From Yersinia rochesterensis (GTDB taxonomy: Bacteria; Pseudomonadota; Gammaproteobacteria; Enterobacterales; Enterobacteriaceae), in contig NZ_CP032482.1 in the NCBI RefSeq assembly GCF_003600645.1, forward strand, positions 558,001 through 622,000: a DNA stretch of 64,000 bases, given 5' to 3'. Of the stretch, positions 1 to 9,149 are shown piece by piece. Positions within the stretch are counted from its first letter, which is position 1, and every line of letters begins with the position of its first letter. Position numbers and translations under genes: made by a program. The notes below the pieces were generated by a model. It had not been told where the DNA came from. It saw only the letters and a program-made list of their open reading frames with translations, and made no database searches.

Positions 1-540
1 TTTAGTCGTTTAATAAATTCTGTGTATAGCAATCCGTATCAATGAATTAATATTCATTAATAAATAGTTTGCTTGTCTGCGCACACGTTGCCTTTATATC
101 ATTCATTTCTTTGGTATAAAAAAGGACTGAATTTAAGGCGCAGTTGTCCTTATGTCATGAAGCATCAATGACAAAGGTGACATTAATTTTTTACGAGATA
201 GCTATGTTTCTGCTGAAAGACGTAAACATCGCACTAATAGAGATTGAGTCATAAAATGCACCCATCTGTTAGGCATGGAAATATTACGATTGTTCGTCTT
301 TTCGAATAACGCAGACAATAGTTAACATTACGCCAAGGTAAGAACACGCTTTTCGTCGCTGTTAAAAATTGAGCATAGACAATGACTATCCAATAAAAAT
401 GGATGTCATCGCAGGAGGGAGATTATCTATAATGGTAATAAGAAAAATTAAAATAACTACGGTGTGCGGGCATCATTAAATGCGTTGTTCGCCTTATATG
501 TGCCATTTTCTTGTTGTTATTTTCCATTTGTGTAAGGTCT

Positions 541-594
541 CTGGTTTTTTAAACAAATTTCTGGTTTTAAACAAGGTTGCCGTTTTAAACAAGG
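541..594. repeat. Three ~20-bp-spaced copies of a ttttaaacaa motif
   Basis: The motif ctggttttttaaacaa (541-556) recurs as ctggttttaaacaa (561-574) and cgttttaaacaagg (581-594), a spacing of about 20 bp, close to two helical turns. Phased copies of this sort often mark operator sites. The third copy with its flank, ttaaacaaggttttca, loosely resembles a KdgR-type palindrome. No protein can be assigned with certainty. Confidence 0.45.
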
Positions 595-647
595 TTTTCA
601 AAAAATGAACTGATGGCGGCTATTCTAGTCATAACACTCATTCGTTC

Positions 648-663
648 TGTGATTTGGGTCACG
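648..663. promoter_or_regulatory. Candidate CRP-binding site
   Basis: The sequence tgtgatttgggtcacg matches the CRP consensus TGTGA-N6-TCACA at nine of ten conserved positions. No gene starts nearby on the plus strand within the window, so the regulated transcript is either to the left of the window or unannotated. Confidence 0.55.
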
Positions 664-1082
664 TTTTTATCCGATTTTTAAATGCCTTTTGACTAAAAAA
701 TGAATAAATAACTATTTTTATTCGTTTTTAACGGTATTTATTCAAAACTGTACTGGATGTTATGCAATACAGTAAGATTATATTTAACATGGCAGATACA
801 TTGGCGGGTTTATTATTATGCGATTGCCAGCAATGAGTGCGGCTTCTTAATAGATTTTGTATTTTATTTGTTAATCTATAATTATTTGTTACATCCGAAC
901 TTATACGCTTATTTTGCATATAAATTCATATGTATCTTATGTAGTAAATGCTAACTAAATCACGTTATCAGGCTGTTTCTCGCCATAAATCCTTTTCTAT
1001 GGGGGGATGTGCTGGGAATGTCTCTGCTAAAAGAGATAAGTATCGACACAGAGGGGCAATGATTGCCCCATCCGGAATAAAA

Positions 1083-3131
1083 TTAACTGAATAGCGGTAG
1101 GTTACTGTCGGTAAAGGGAATTTTTACCTGTATAACCTGCTGTTGACGAGTTAATTTGATGGATAATATCTCGCCATTATTGTCCACTTGAACATCCAAC
1201 AGTGGGTCGTGGTTATTCATATCAAATACGCAAGTGACCAGTGACTCGGGTTGATGATGACGTAAAACCAGATAACTGATATCACGCACTGACGGGTTTG
1301 CTGGTGCCAGCCCTTGGAATAGGGTGGCATCCGCAGCGAGCCAAAGTGATAATGGGTGTGCTGCTGCTGTTTGATAGTGGCACTGAATCACGCCATTAAG
1401 TGGTTGGGCGGTAACCTGATGTAAATATTGCATCGGCCCACTGTTACTGAAGGTGGTACTTTCCCCGACTGATTCCATTGCCATGCCGTCAATATGCAGT
1501 GTCCAGCTCCACTCTTGCTGATGTGGATTAATGATACTGCTGAGGTCAATAATGGCGTCATCCAGCCACAAAATACGGCGACGGAATTTTACATCGCGAT
1601 AAGCTTCGCAATCCCATTGAACACGAGTATGGCTGTCTAACTCGGGCGCTTTTTTACGCCAATCTACCTCTGTATCCAACCAACTAAATTTTGCCGATTG
1701 ATGCCAGTTATGAATCACCGGCACAGCGGGCGGCTGATTTGCCTGGTTAATACTAAGCGTATTGTGAGTGGCGCTATTTTTGTAGTAACCATAATGTAGC
1801 TGCGCGCCATAACCAGTGGTGCCTAAATCCGGCAGAATTTCGTGCCCTTGCTCAAACAGAATTAAATTTAGCCGATCATAATGATCGTGTTCACCTCCGT
1901 AAGGGCTGTGTTTTACCAACAAAGCACGACCAGACTGCGGTTGGCGCAAGATGGTCAGCCCGCAATCCGGTGCATGCAGTGTATCTGTTGGAATGACATC
2001 AATCATTTGTGGTGGTAATTCTTCAACGCCATACAGCAGAGCATCCAAATTTAGGCGCGGCTCATGGCGATAAATATGCTGTAGGGCGGCAGCATATTCA
2101 TCATTACCATAAGTTTTAAAAGCAAACTCATACAAATGGGCATGATTGAGTTGCTCTTGACCCGCAGTACAATCATTGATGCGCGGGAATGTGCCATCGG
2201 GCATCAGCAGTTTTAAAGGGAAGCTGAGCATATCGCGGTAATAAGGTAACGCCAGCAGACTGTAGCGGCTACCGGCGGCCAGTTTTTCAAATGACCAGAA
2301 GCCTTGCAGCGCATAAAAGTGATAATGCACCGAGCCTTCAAACCATAATCCCTCATTGAACAACCCATGTTCTAGCTGATAACGCAGGCCATACTCGGCA
2401 TTCACCGCAAACTCAATATAGTGTTCATCTTCGAGGATCAAGCCGATCACCGCGATAGCGCTGCTGATCTTCACTTCATGGTTATGCAACTGGCGGGTGC
2501 GGTGTTGCATTAAGAAATCCGCACCCTCCCGCAATAAACGCCCGGCGATACAGTCGCGTTGTTCCTGACTGAGCGTATCGGCAATAAAGTCATAACCCAA
2601 TGCAAAATCAAGCAGGCAATTGGCCTCACACAATGTCTGCGCATTGGCTTTGCCCGGCCCGTTGTACGGTATCCCCCCGTGAACTTCATAGTCAGGATAG
2701 TAGCGGGCGTAATTGATCAGAATATCCCGCACCTTTTCGAAGTAACGTATTTCTCCAGTGAGTTGCCACAGTAAACCGAGCTGATTACAAGCTTTGGCAT
2801 TGAGGCCATTAAGCGCCCGCCACCAGGCGCCGTCATAGGGTTCTCCGCTAAACAGATGCGAGTCTATCGGGCACCGGTGTTGAGTCGGTGAATGGCGATC
2901 CCACTCCAACATCACACCGTGATCAGGGCAATAATAGTAATGGTTCCAGGTGGCGATACCGGTGGTCGGGACTTGTGTTTTTGAGTCCAAAATCACCTGA
3001 TTACCCGCAATCAGCGTGGCAATAATATCCGGCTGCTGCACTGTATTTCCTTGATATTGCACTGTATTTTCCTGATGTAGCACAGCGCGCTGGCGGATTT
3101 TTGCCATCTGCCGATCCGTAAACTGCTTCAT
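1083..3131 (-). CDS. Heparinase II/III-family polysaccharide lyase (PL15/PL17-like), cytoplasmic
   Basis: The 682-residue protein has an alpha-helical toroid N-terminal half (roughly residues 90-370) and a C-terminal heparinase II/III-like beta-sandwich that includes the segment GGEHDHYDRL (about residues 400-415), where this superfamily carries catalytic His/Tyr residues. Family members cleave uronate-containing polysaccharides or oligosaccharides by beta-elimination, often exolytically. There is no signal peptide, so it should act in the cytoplasm on imported oligomers, like the PL15 oligo-alginate lyases of Agrobacterium. It starts 22 bp downstream of the secreted lyase gene and is probably its operon partner. 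The exact substrate (alginate, glucuronan, other) cannot be decided from sequence; a function on heparin is unlikely to be implied by the family name alone. Confidence 0.8.
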   Translation of the reverse strand: MKQFTDRQMAKIRQRAVLHQENTVQYQGNTVQQPDIIATLIAGNQVILDSKTQVPTTGIATWNHYYYCPDHGVMLEWDRHSPTQHRCPIDSHLFSGEPYDGAWWRALNGLNAKACNQLGLLWQLTGEIRYFEKVRDILINYARYYPDYEVHGGIPYNGPGKANAQTLCEANCLLDFALGYDFIADTLSQEQRDCIAGRLLREGADFLMQHRTRQLHNHEVKISSAIAVIGLILEDEHYIEFAVNAEYGLRYQLEHGLFNEGLWFEGSVHYHFYALQGFWSFEKLAAGSRYSLLALPYYRDMLSFPLKLLMPDGTFPRINDCTAGQEQLNHAHLYEFAFKTYGNDEYAAALQHIYRHEPRLNLDALLYGVEELPPQMIDVIPTDTLHAPDCGLTILRQPQSGRALLVKHSPYGGEHDHYDRLNLILFEQGHEILPDLGTTGYGAQLHYGYYKNSATHNTLSINQANQPPAVPVIHNWHQSAKFSWLDTEVDWRKKAPELDSHTRVQWDCEAYRDVKFRRRILWLDDAIIDLSSIINPHQQEWSWTLHIDGMAMESVGESTTFSNSGPMQYLHQVTAQPLNGVIQCHYQTAAAHPLSLWLAADATLFQGLAPANPSVRDISYLVLRHHQPESLVTCVFDMNNHDPLLDVQVDNNGEILSIKLTRQQQVIQVKIPFTDSNLPLFS

Positions 3132-3153
3132 ATCTGGTGTGTCCTCGCGGTGC

Positions 3154-4389
3154 TTATTTTTTTGTGTTCAATGGCTGTGTTATTGGGTAAAGCAGGATTT
3201 CAACGGCATCCGGATATTGGGCAATCAGGTATTGCGCTTTCTGTTGGAAATCAGTGTCAGCCGGGTAGGCGCGGGCGGCCGTTATCATATTGACCAAGGC
3301 TTTTTTATCTTGTACCCCGTCCAAGTCTTTGTACGGCCAAACCTGGTCGGTATTGATAAAGCCCGCGACATATTGATAGCCTTTTTTCAAACTGTGTTCA
3401 TCAAGGCTAAAGTTCCAGATATCTTTATCGGCGACTTCACCCAGGCGGCCCAGCTTGTTGTAGGCTTCCAGATGGAAATTACTGTAATGCCATGGGCGGG
3501 TGCGTTCCAGTTCTGCATTTTGGCGGCCTTGCATATCAAAATGTGACGGAATTCGGCGCAGTTGCGTGATTTCTAAGCGTTTTTGTGCGGCGGCTTTTTG
3601 GTCGCTGAATAACGCAAAAGAGGCGGCTTGCATATCAAAATAGGTGCCGTGGTTATTATGCCAATTATCCTCTTCGAAACCATTTTGGCTGGTGGTCATC
3701 CATTGATAAAAATCTTTGTACCAAAGTTTGATCGCTTGATAGTCGGCGTCATTGAGGACATTTGCGGGCCTTATCAATTCCACCGCATCAATCACGTCTA
3801 CCAGTGCCCGGCTATCTATCAAGCCAATACCTCGGCCTTCATTGATGCCTGGAATAGCTTGAGCATATTGTAGATTCGGGTTCATTCGGGTGTTAGGGTT
3901 GACGAACCAATTGACCAATAAATCGCGCGCTTTTTCGGCATACTCTGGCTTGCCGGTAAAGCTGTAAGCTAATGCCAGATAATAGACATCGGCACTGAAG
4001 CTGTTCATGCGTTTTTTATCAGTCGCGTCGCTATTGGCATCAGGATTCGTTTCGCCGTCTTTGCGTAAATAAGGCATGCCGTCTTTCTTACTTGGGTCCG
4101 GCCACCAATAAGGCGGGAAGCTGTAATAGTCATGTTTATCACCACTGGCGGCCAACAGACTTTTATCCATGACAGAGTAGAGCGGCGCTTTCAGGGCAAT
4201 GTCTGCTTTAGCTATCAGATTTTTATAGGATTTCTCATATAGCGGATTGTTTTGTTTAATTTGGTCAATGCTATAGTTTATATCATTCATCTTTAATAAT
4301 AATGGGTGGCTTTCTGCCGCGTAAATAAATGGCGAGGAGCCAAGAAGAATAGCCAGTAATAGGTTATTTTTACCCAACATTTTCATCAT
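3154..4389 (-). CDS. Secreted alginate-lyase-family protein (PF05426-type), periplasmic
   Basis: The 411-residue protein begins with a short basic stretch, a hydrophobic core and an AxA-like site (IYAAES, about residue 25), which is a Sec signal peptide. The mature part is an alpha/alpha-toroid of the Alginate_lyase type. Hallmarks are HDYYSFPPYWWPDP near residue 85, TRMNPNLQYAQAIPGI near 165 and NNHGTYFDMQ near 245; the NNH segment carries active-site Asn and His in related lyases. It is a clear paralogue of the cytoplasmic protein at 9150-10301. It would perform the first, endolytic cut in the periplasm. The start is ambiguous among three in-frame ATGs within 10 bp; AAGGAAAG best fits the first or second. 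It is first in a leftward operon with the heparinase-like gene. Confidence 0.85.
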   Translation of the reverse strand: MMKMLGKNNLLLAILLGSSPFIYAAESHPLLLKMNDINYSIDQIKQNNPLYEKSYKNLIAKADIALKAPLYSVMDKSLLAASGDKHDYYSFPPYWWPDPSKKDGMPYLRKDGETNPDANSDATDKKRMNSFSADVYYLALAYSFTGKPEYAEKARDLLVNWFVNPNTRMNPNLQYAQAIPGINEGRGIGLIDSRALVDVIDAVELIRPANVLNDADYQAIKLWYKDFYQWMTTSQNGFEEDNWHNNHGTYFDMQAASFALFSDQKAAAQKRLEITQLRRIPSHFDMQGRQNAELERTRPWHYSNFHLEAYNKLGRLGEVADKDIWNFSLDEHSLKKGYQYVAGFINTDQVWPYKDLDGVQDKKALVNMITAARAYPADTDFQQKAQYLIAQYPDAVEILLYPITQPLNTKK

Positions 4390-4952
4390 ACTTTCCTTAT
4401 TTTTTATGATTTACATGATTAAAAATAAAGTGTCTTGGTTAATTTAATTAATTTATTCATTTTTAATGAATAGTTTCCTTACCTTTCAAAAAACAAGGTT
4501 ATTAAATTTATTGGTGCATTATCAATAAAGAGAACGCTGTTTCATTTCAGATGGATTTGAATTCTAGGGTAAAGTTTTAGGACTTTTGTGATCTAGATCG
4601 ATATTATAAATCATCTGTTAATAAATGATTTAAATTGTGATTGGCATCAAATTAAATCTCTATTTTAGACATTTTTTAGGCAATTTAAATAATTACACGG
4701 TTTTTTTGTTTTTTTAAATGAATATTATAACTTTATGTTTTTAAATGTTAATTTAACTTAATTGTTATTTTGTCTCATTTTTCAAGTGTGATCTTAAGCA
4801 TAAATTTTAAAATGGAATTAAGTTTTGTTTTTTATGGTGTAGTTTTTTGTTTTCCTCTGGGTTCTAATGTTGTCGAGTGTTTCGTGATTTTATTCTGTTA
4901 TTTAAACTTCTGGGTAAATTCATAAAAATTAGATTTCAACGAGGACGCTAAG
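4390..4952. promoter_or_regulatory. Divergent control region of the lyase/transporter locus
   Basis: This strongly AT-rich 563-bp region separates the leftward lyase pair from the rightward ABC-transporter operon and must carry both promoters. It holds a KdgR-like palindrome (4530-4544) and two CRP-like half-to-near sites, tgtgatctagatcgat (4587-4602) and tgtgattggcatcaaa (4636-4651). No coding sequence is evident. Confidence 0.6.
4530..4544. promoter_or_regulatory. Candidate KdgR-like operator
   Basis: gagaacgctgtttca matches the palindromic KdgR-type pattern TRAAAC-RNY-GTTTYA at all right-half positions and most left-half positions, with AT-rich flanks on both sides. KdgR represses uronate and pectin catabolism in enterobacteria, which fits a locus encoding polyuronate lyases. 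The consensus is from memory of the family, and no regulator gene is in the window. Confidence 0.4.
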
Positions 4953-6266
4953 ATGAAGACAAAAATGATAATGTCAAAAGTAAAAATAAAATCTTTGCTG
5001 GTGTTAACTTATTTAGCCATGGGGGTTCCTTCTCTCCACGCAGCAGAGACATTACAGGTGTGGATACGCGCCAGTAATGATTCAAAAAATATTTATAAAG
5101 CAGAAGCTGAAACTTTTGAGAAGAAAACCGGCATCAAAATTGAATATTTCAATGCCACCACCGATTTTGAACAGCGCCTGGCAAGGGCTGCGGCAGGTAA
5201 TGCTTTGCCGGACTTGATTTTCAACGATGCGGCGGCTATCGGGCAGTTTGTTCAGCTCGGTATTGTTGAGCCGATTGAACCGAAAAATATTATTGGCGGG
5301 TCAGATATCTTAGATACCGCTTGGGAGAGTGCCCAATATATTGATGGTAAATATTATGGCGTACCCACTTCAGCACAAACTTTTGCTTTGTTTATCCGTA
5401 AAGATTGGCGCGAAAAACTGGGGTTAGAGTTACCGAAAAGCTGGGAAGATATCAGCACTCTGGCCAAAGCCTTTACCTTTAATGACCCCGATGGTAATGG
5501 CAAAAATGATACTTACGGCTTTATTTTGCCTGCCTCCACCACCCGTGGTTACACCAGCTGGTTTATCAGCTCCTATCTGTGGCAAGCCGGTGGTGACTTC
5601 ATTCGCCCGGCCGGTGAGGGCAAATTTAAAGGCTCACTAGAAGAACCCGCAGCAGTTGAAACACTGAGCTTCATTCGCGGCATGGTGTGTGACAAAACGG
5701 CACAGCCGGGCGCGATTAATGCCACCACCGCCGATGCCATCCCTTCTTTCCGCTCCGGTCAAAGCGGCATGTTCGTCACCGGCCCATACCATATTGCTCT
5801 ATTTGATAAAGATCCTGGTAAAGATGCTTTTGAAGTGATCCCGCCGCCAAAAGGGCCAAAAGGGCAGGCAACACTGGCCGAAGGTACCACGGTATTTATG
5901 ATGAAAAGTAGCGAGAAAAAAGAAGCTGCTCAGAAATTCATAGAATTCATGATTTCACCTGAAGGCCAACAAATCGGCATGGGCATGGGCAGCAACAATA
6001 TGCCGGTGGTGCGCTTATCCATTAATAAACTGGTTGATACCAAAGCAGTTTATAACGACCCACGCTGGGCAATGTTTGCAGATTTGTACGCCGAACATGG
6101 CCGCTATATTCCGCAAGTACCTAACTGGACGCCAATTCGTCAGGTCACTGCTGAAGGTTTCAACCGCATCTTAGCCAACTGTGAAGGTGATATTCCTGCT
6201 GAATTAAAAGCAGTGAATCAGAAAGTGAATGATGAGTTGGCTAAACAGAATGTCTTAGGGCAGTGA
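4953..6266 (+). CDS. ABC transporter extracellular solute-binding protein, family 1 (sugar/oligosaccharide)
   Basis: The 437-residue protein has an N-terminal signal peptide ending near HAAETL (about residue 31), followed by a bacterial extracellular solute-binding fold of the MalE/UgpB type, with DFEQRLARAAAGNALPDLIFND (split hinge region) and a C-terminal segment typical of CUT1 binding proteins. It delivers an oligosaccharide to the permease pair encoded just downstream. A GAGGACG ribosome-binding site precedes the ATG. It is the first gene of a rightward operon: binding protein, two permeases, ATPase, cytoplasmic lyase. Linkage to two lyases argues that the ligand is an unsaturated uronate oligomer, an inference from context. 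Confidence 0.88.
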   Translation: MKTKMIMSKVKIKSLLVLTYLAMGVPSLHAAETLQVWIRASNDSKNIYKAEAETFEKKTGIKIEYFNATTDFEQRLARAAAGNALPDLIFNDAAAIGQFVQLGIVEPIEPKNIIGGSDILDTAWESAQYIDGKYYGVPTSAQTFALFIRKDWREKLGLELPKSWEDISTLAKAFTFNDPDGNGKNDTYGFILPASTTRGYTSWFISSYLWQAGGDFIRPAGEGKFKGSLEEPAAVETLSFIRGMVCDKTAQPGAINATTADAIPSFRSGQSGMFVTGPYHIALFDKDPGKDAFEVIPPPKGPKGQATLAEGTTVFMMKSSEKKEAAQKFIEFMISPEGQQIGMGMGSNNMPVVRLSINKLVDTKAVYNDPRWAMFADLYAEHGRYIPQVPNWTPIRQVTAEGFNRILANCEGDIPAELKAVNQKVNDELAKQNVLGQ

Positions 6267-6273
6267 GTAAATC

Positions 6274-7158
6274 ATGATAACGCTAACCCCCCGACTAAAA
6301 CGTAATCTGGTTCCGTGGCTGTTCTTGGCCCCGGCACTGGTCATCTTCACCTGGTTTAAATTCATCCCGATGCTACAAGGGTTGGTGATGAGTTTTTACA
6401 AGGTTAACTTTAACCAGCCAAATGAGTGGGTCGGGTTTGACAACTTTTCCCGCGCGATGGGTGATGAAGCACTGCATTCTGCGGTTTTCAACACCCTGTT
6501 ATATGTGGTGGTCACCATGGTGGTGGCCGCTTTTATCGCTTTCTTCTTAGCGATGCTATTGGAAGGGCCAGCGCGGCATTTGCGTTTTATCCGTACCGCA
6601 ATCTTCTTGCCAGCGGTGACCAGTGCAGCGATCGTCGCCGAAATGTGGCGAATTCTGTTTAACCCGACCAGCAACGGTGTCGTCAACCACATTTTGTCGT
6701 GGTTTAGCATTGAAGCGCAGGGTTTTCTGGCCGATACCGACCAAGCGCTGTGGACCGTGATGCTGCTGCATATCTGGAAAGCCGTGCCTTACAACATGGT
6801 TATCTTTATTGCGGGTCTGGTGGGGATTAGCCGTGATTTGTACGACGCCTCGAATGTGGACGGCGCTAACTGGTGGAACCGTCTGCGTTACGTCACTTTG
6901 CCGGGCATGATCCCCGCGCTTTCTGTGGTGCTGATGCTGTCATTTATCCGTGGTTTCCGGGTGTTTGCTGAAGTCTATGCCACCACAGGCGGCGGCCCGT
7001 CTAATGCGACAGAAATGATAATGACTCATATCTACAAGCTGGGCTTTGAACAGTTTGATTATGGTTATGCGTCAGCGGTGTCCTTCCTGTTATTCGCTTT
7101 CACTGTGGTGCTGACTATTTGTCATCTCACCTTGAAAAAGCGTATAGCCCGTTACTAA
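6274..7158 (+). CDS. ABC sugar transporter permease (MalF/UgpA-like)
   Basis: The 294-residue integral membrane protein has about six hydrophobic segments and the CUT1 EAA coupling loop YDASNVDGANWWNRLRYVTL near residue 190 that contacts the ATPase. It pairs with the next permease to form the inner-membrane channel. The gene lies 7 bp after the binding-protein gene and 19 bp before the second permease, consistent with one transcript. Confidence 0.9.
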   Translation: MITLTPRLKRNLVPWLFLAPALVIFTWFKFIPMLQGLVMSFYKVNFNQPNEWVGFDNFSRAMGDEALHSAVFNTLLYVVVTMVVAAFIAFFLAMLLEGPARHLRFIRTAIFLPAVTSAAIVAEMWRILFNPTSNGVVNHILSWFSIEAQGFLADTDQALWTVMLLHIWKAVPYNMVIFIAGLVGISRDLYDASNVDGANWWNRLRYVTLPGMIPALSVVLMLSFIRGFRVFAEVYATTGGGPSNATEMIMTHIYKLGFEQFDYGYASAVSFLLFAFTVVLTICHLTLKKRIARY

Positions 7159-7177
7159 CCCGAGCCGGAGACTGGTA

Positions 7178-8017
7178 ATGAAAAGTAAAAGTTGGAACAG
7201 TATCGGCCGCTGGGTAATTTATGGTCTGTTGCTGGTGGTTTTTGTCGGCCCATATTGGGGCATCATTGCCACCGCATTCAGCGGCGCACCGGTAAAACCG
7301 GGGGAGCTGCTGGCCTGGCCCAATCAATTCTCGTGGGATAACTTTATCTTTGCCTGGATGGATATCGGCGTCTGGCAATACCTGCTGAACTCCATCGTCG
7401 TGGTGTTCTTCGGCACCATTTTACAGGTGTCGGTCAGTGCTCTGGCGGCCTATGCGCTAGCCCGTAAAAAGTTTGTCGGGGTCTCGCTGACCAGCTTGAT
7501 TATTCTGTCGACCATGATGCTGCCGGAAGAAGTTATCGCCATCCCGCTGTATATGATAATCAACTGGCGGCTGCCGGTGATTGATGCCTCGCTGTACAAC
7601 AGCTATCTGGGCATGATCCTGCCGGTCGTGGGTTGGGCTTTCTCTATCTTCGTGCTGACCGAGTTTATGGCGGCTATCCCGAAAGAGCTGGAAGAGGCGG
7701 CGCGCATTGATGGTGCCAGTGAATGGCAAATATTCTTCCACGTCATCTTACCGCTGGTTAAACCGGCATTGGGCACCGTGGTGACTTTCGGCTTTATCAT
7801 GATTTGGGACCAATACCTGTTGCCACTGATTGTGGTGAATCAGGACAGTTTGAACACTATTCCGGTGATCCTCGGCACATTACGCACTGACGAGACCATC
7901 ACACCAAATATCTTTATTGCCATCACTCTGTTGGCGATGTTGCCAAGCATCATCGTGTATCTGGGTCTGCAAAAACATTTCAATCGCGGGATCATGTCTG
8001 GCGCGGTTAAAGGCTAG
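7178..8017 (+). CDS. ABC sugar transporter permease (MalG/UgpE-like)
   Basis: The 279-residue membrane protein has six predicted membrane spans and the conserved EAA loop with EEAARIDGASEWQIFFHVIL near residue 170. It forms the second half of the CUT1 channel with the preceding gene product. The start is preceded by CCGGAG. The ATPase gene follows after 11 bp. Confidence 0.9.
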   Translation: MKSKSWNSIGRWVIYGLLLVVFVGPYWGIIATAFSGAPVKPGELLAWPNQFSWDNFIFAWMDIGVWQYLLNSIVVVFFGTILQVSVSALAAYALARKKFVGVSLTSLIILSTMMLPEEVIAIPLYMIINWRLPVIDASLYNSYLGMILPVVGWAFSIFVLTEFMAAIPKELEEAARIDGASEWQIFFHVILPLVKPALGTVVTFGFIMIWDQYLLPLIVVNQDSLNTIPVILGTLRTDETITPNIFIAITLLAMLPSIIVYLGLQKHFNRGIMSGAVKG

Positions 8018-8028
8018 GGAGAAACAAA

Positions 8029-9141
8029 ATGGGATCGGTTGTACTTAAAAATGTCTGTAAATCTTACGGTGACACCCATGTGATCCGCGATGTATCGCTG
8101 GAAATCCCTGACGGTGAGTTCTGCGTGTTAGTTGGCCCGAGCGGCTGCGGAAAATCCACCTTACTGCGCATGATCGCCGGGCTGGAGGAGATCTCCGGCG
8201 GCACGGTGGGCATCAATGATAAAGACGTCACTGACGTTGAACCCAAGATGCGCGACATTGCCATGGTATTCCAAAGTTATGCTCTGTATCCGCAAATGAC
8301 GGTGCGCGAGAACATGGGTTTTGCGCTGAAAATGGCCAAAATGTCCAAAGCGGATATCAATAAAAAAGTGGAATCCACGGCGGAATTACTGGGTTTACAA
8401 GCTTTGCTGGAGCGGCTCCCGAAAGATTTGTCCGGTGGTCAGCGCCAGCGAGTTGCCATGGGCCGTGCCATCGTGCGTAACCCACAAGTGTTTTTGTTCG
8501 ACGAACCCTTGTCGAACCTGGATGCCAAATTGCGTACTCAGGTGCGTGGCGAGATCCGCGAATTACATCAGCGGCTAAAAACCACGTCGGTGTATGTCAC
8601 TCATGATCAGATTGAAGCTATGACTATGGGGCAGATGATCGTGGTGTTGCGCGATGGGCGCATTGAGCAAGTCGGCTCGCCACTGGATCTTTACGATCGT
8701 CCCGCCAATCTATTTGTCGCCGGCTTTATCGGATCGCCGGAGATCAATCAGTTGAAAGGCACCGTAGTGCTCAATACTGGAGAGCAACAACAGGATGGAG
8801 AATTCTTGCTGCGGCTGGAAGACGGCTCTTTGCTGACATTGCCAGCCGGTTTGCAAGTGACTGATGGGCAAAATGTGGTGTATGCCATTCGTCCGGAGCA
8901 GGTCAATGTGGTGGATGAAACGCACCACGCCAGCGCACTGAAAGCAACCATTACCGCGATTGAAAATACCGGCTCGGATATGCAGCTATTTTGCAGCACT
9001 GGTGGGGGCCGCTTTACCTCGGTGTTCAAACAGCGTTTGGCGGTGAATGCAGGGGAGACCGTGTATTTGCAGCCTAAGCTGGCCGGTATCCACATTTTTG
9101 ATGCCGCCACTGGCGTGCGGGTTGCCAGTCAGGCTGCATAA
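8029..9141 (+). CDS. ABC sugar transporter ATP-binding protein (MalK/UgpC-like)
   Basis: The 370-residue ATPase has Walker A GPSGCGKST (about 37-45), Q-loop VFQSYALYPQMTV, signature LSGGQRQRVAMGRA (about 134), Walker B VFLFDEPLSNLD and H-loop VTHDQIEAM. A C-terminal MalK-type TOBE/regulatory domain of about 130 residues follows. It powers oligosaccharide import by the two permeases. ATPases of this type are often shared between several CUT1 transporters, but the operon position suggests it serves this one. Its stop codon overlaps the ribosome-binding site of the next gene. Confidence 0.92.
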   Translation: MGSVVLKNVCKSYGDTHVIRDVSLEIPDGEFCVLVGPSGCGKSTLLRMIAGLEEISGGTVGINDKDVTDVEPKMRDIAMVFQSYALYPQMTVRENMGFALKMAKMSKADINKKVESTAELLGLQALLERLPKDLSGGQRQRVAMGRAIVRNPQVFLFDEPLSNLDAKLRTQVRGEIRELHQRLKTTSVYVTHDQIEAMTMGQMIVVLRDGRIEQVGSPLDLYDRPANLFVAGFIGSPEINQLKGTVVLNTGEQQQDGEFLLRLEDGSLLTLPAGLQVTDGQNVVYAIRPEQVNVVDETHHASALKATITAIENTGSDMQLFCSTGGGRFTSVFKQRLAVNAGETVYLQPKLAGIHIFDAATGVRVASQAA

Positions 9142-9149
9142 AGGAAGCA

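Larger units (their letters stand above)
1..1082. other. AT-rich intergenic stretch, no gene recognised
   Basis: No convincing coding region is seen. Two overlapping short ORFs near 730-950 lie on opposite strands in AT-rich DNA, have no recognisable domain and no good ribosome-binding site. The stretch contains a tandem-like set of AT-rich repeats (541-594) and a good CRP-like palindrome (648-663), so it may be the control region of a gene lying left of the window or of an unannotated small RNA. Confidence 0.5.

Noticed and set aside
541..594. Tandem AT-rich repeats as a CRISPR array
   Set aside because: Units are about 14 bp with only ~6-bp spacers and diverge; no cas genes are present.
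728..954. Two overlapping short ORFs on opposite strands
   Set aside because: They are in AT-rich DNA, lack a ribosome-binding site and domain, and each is a mirror of the other; not supported as genes.
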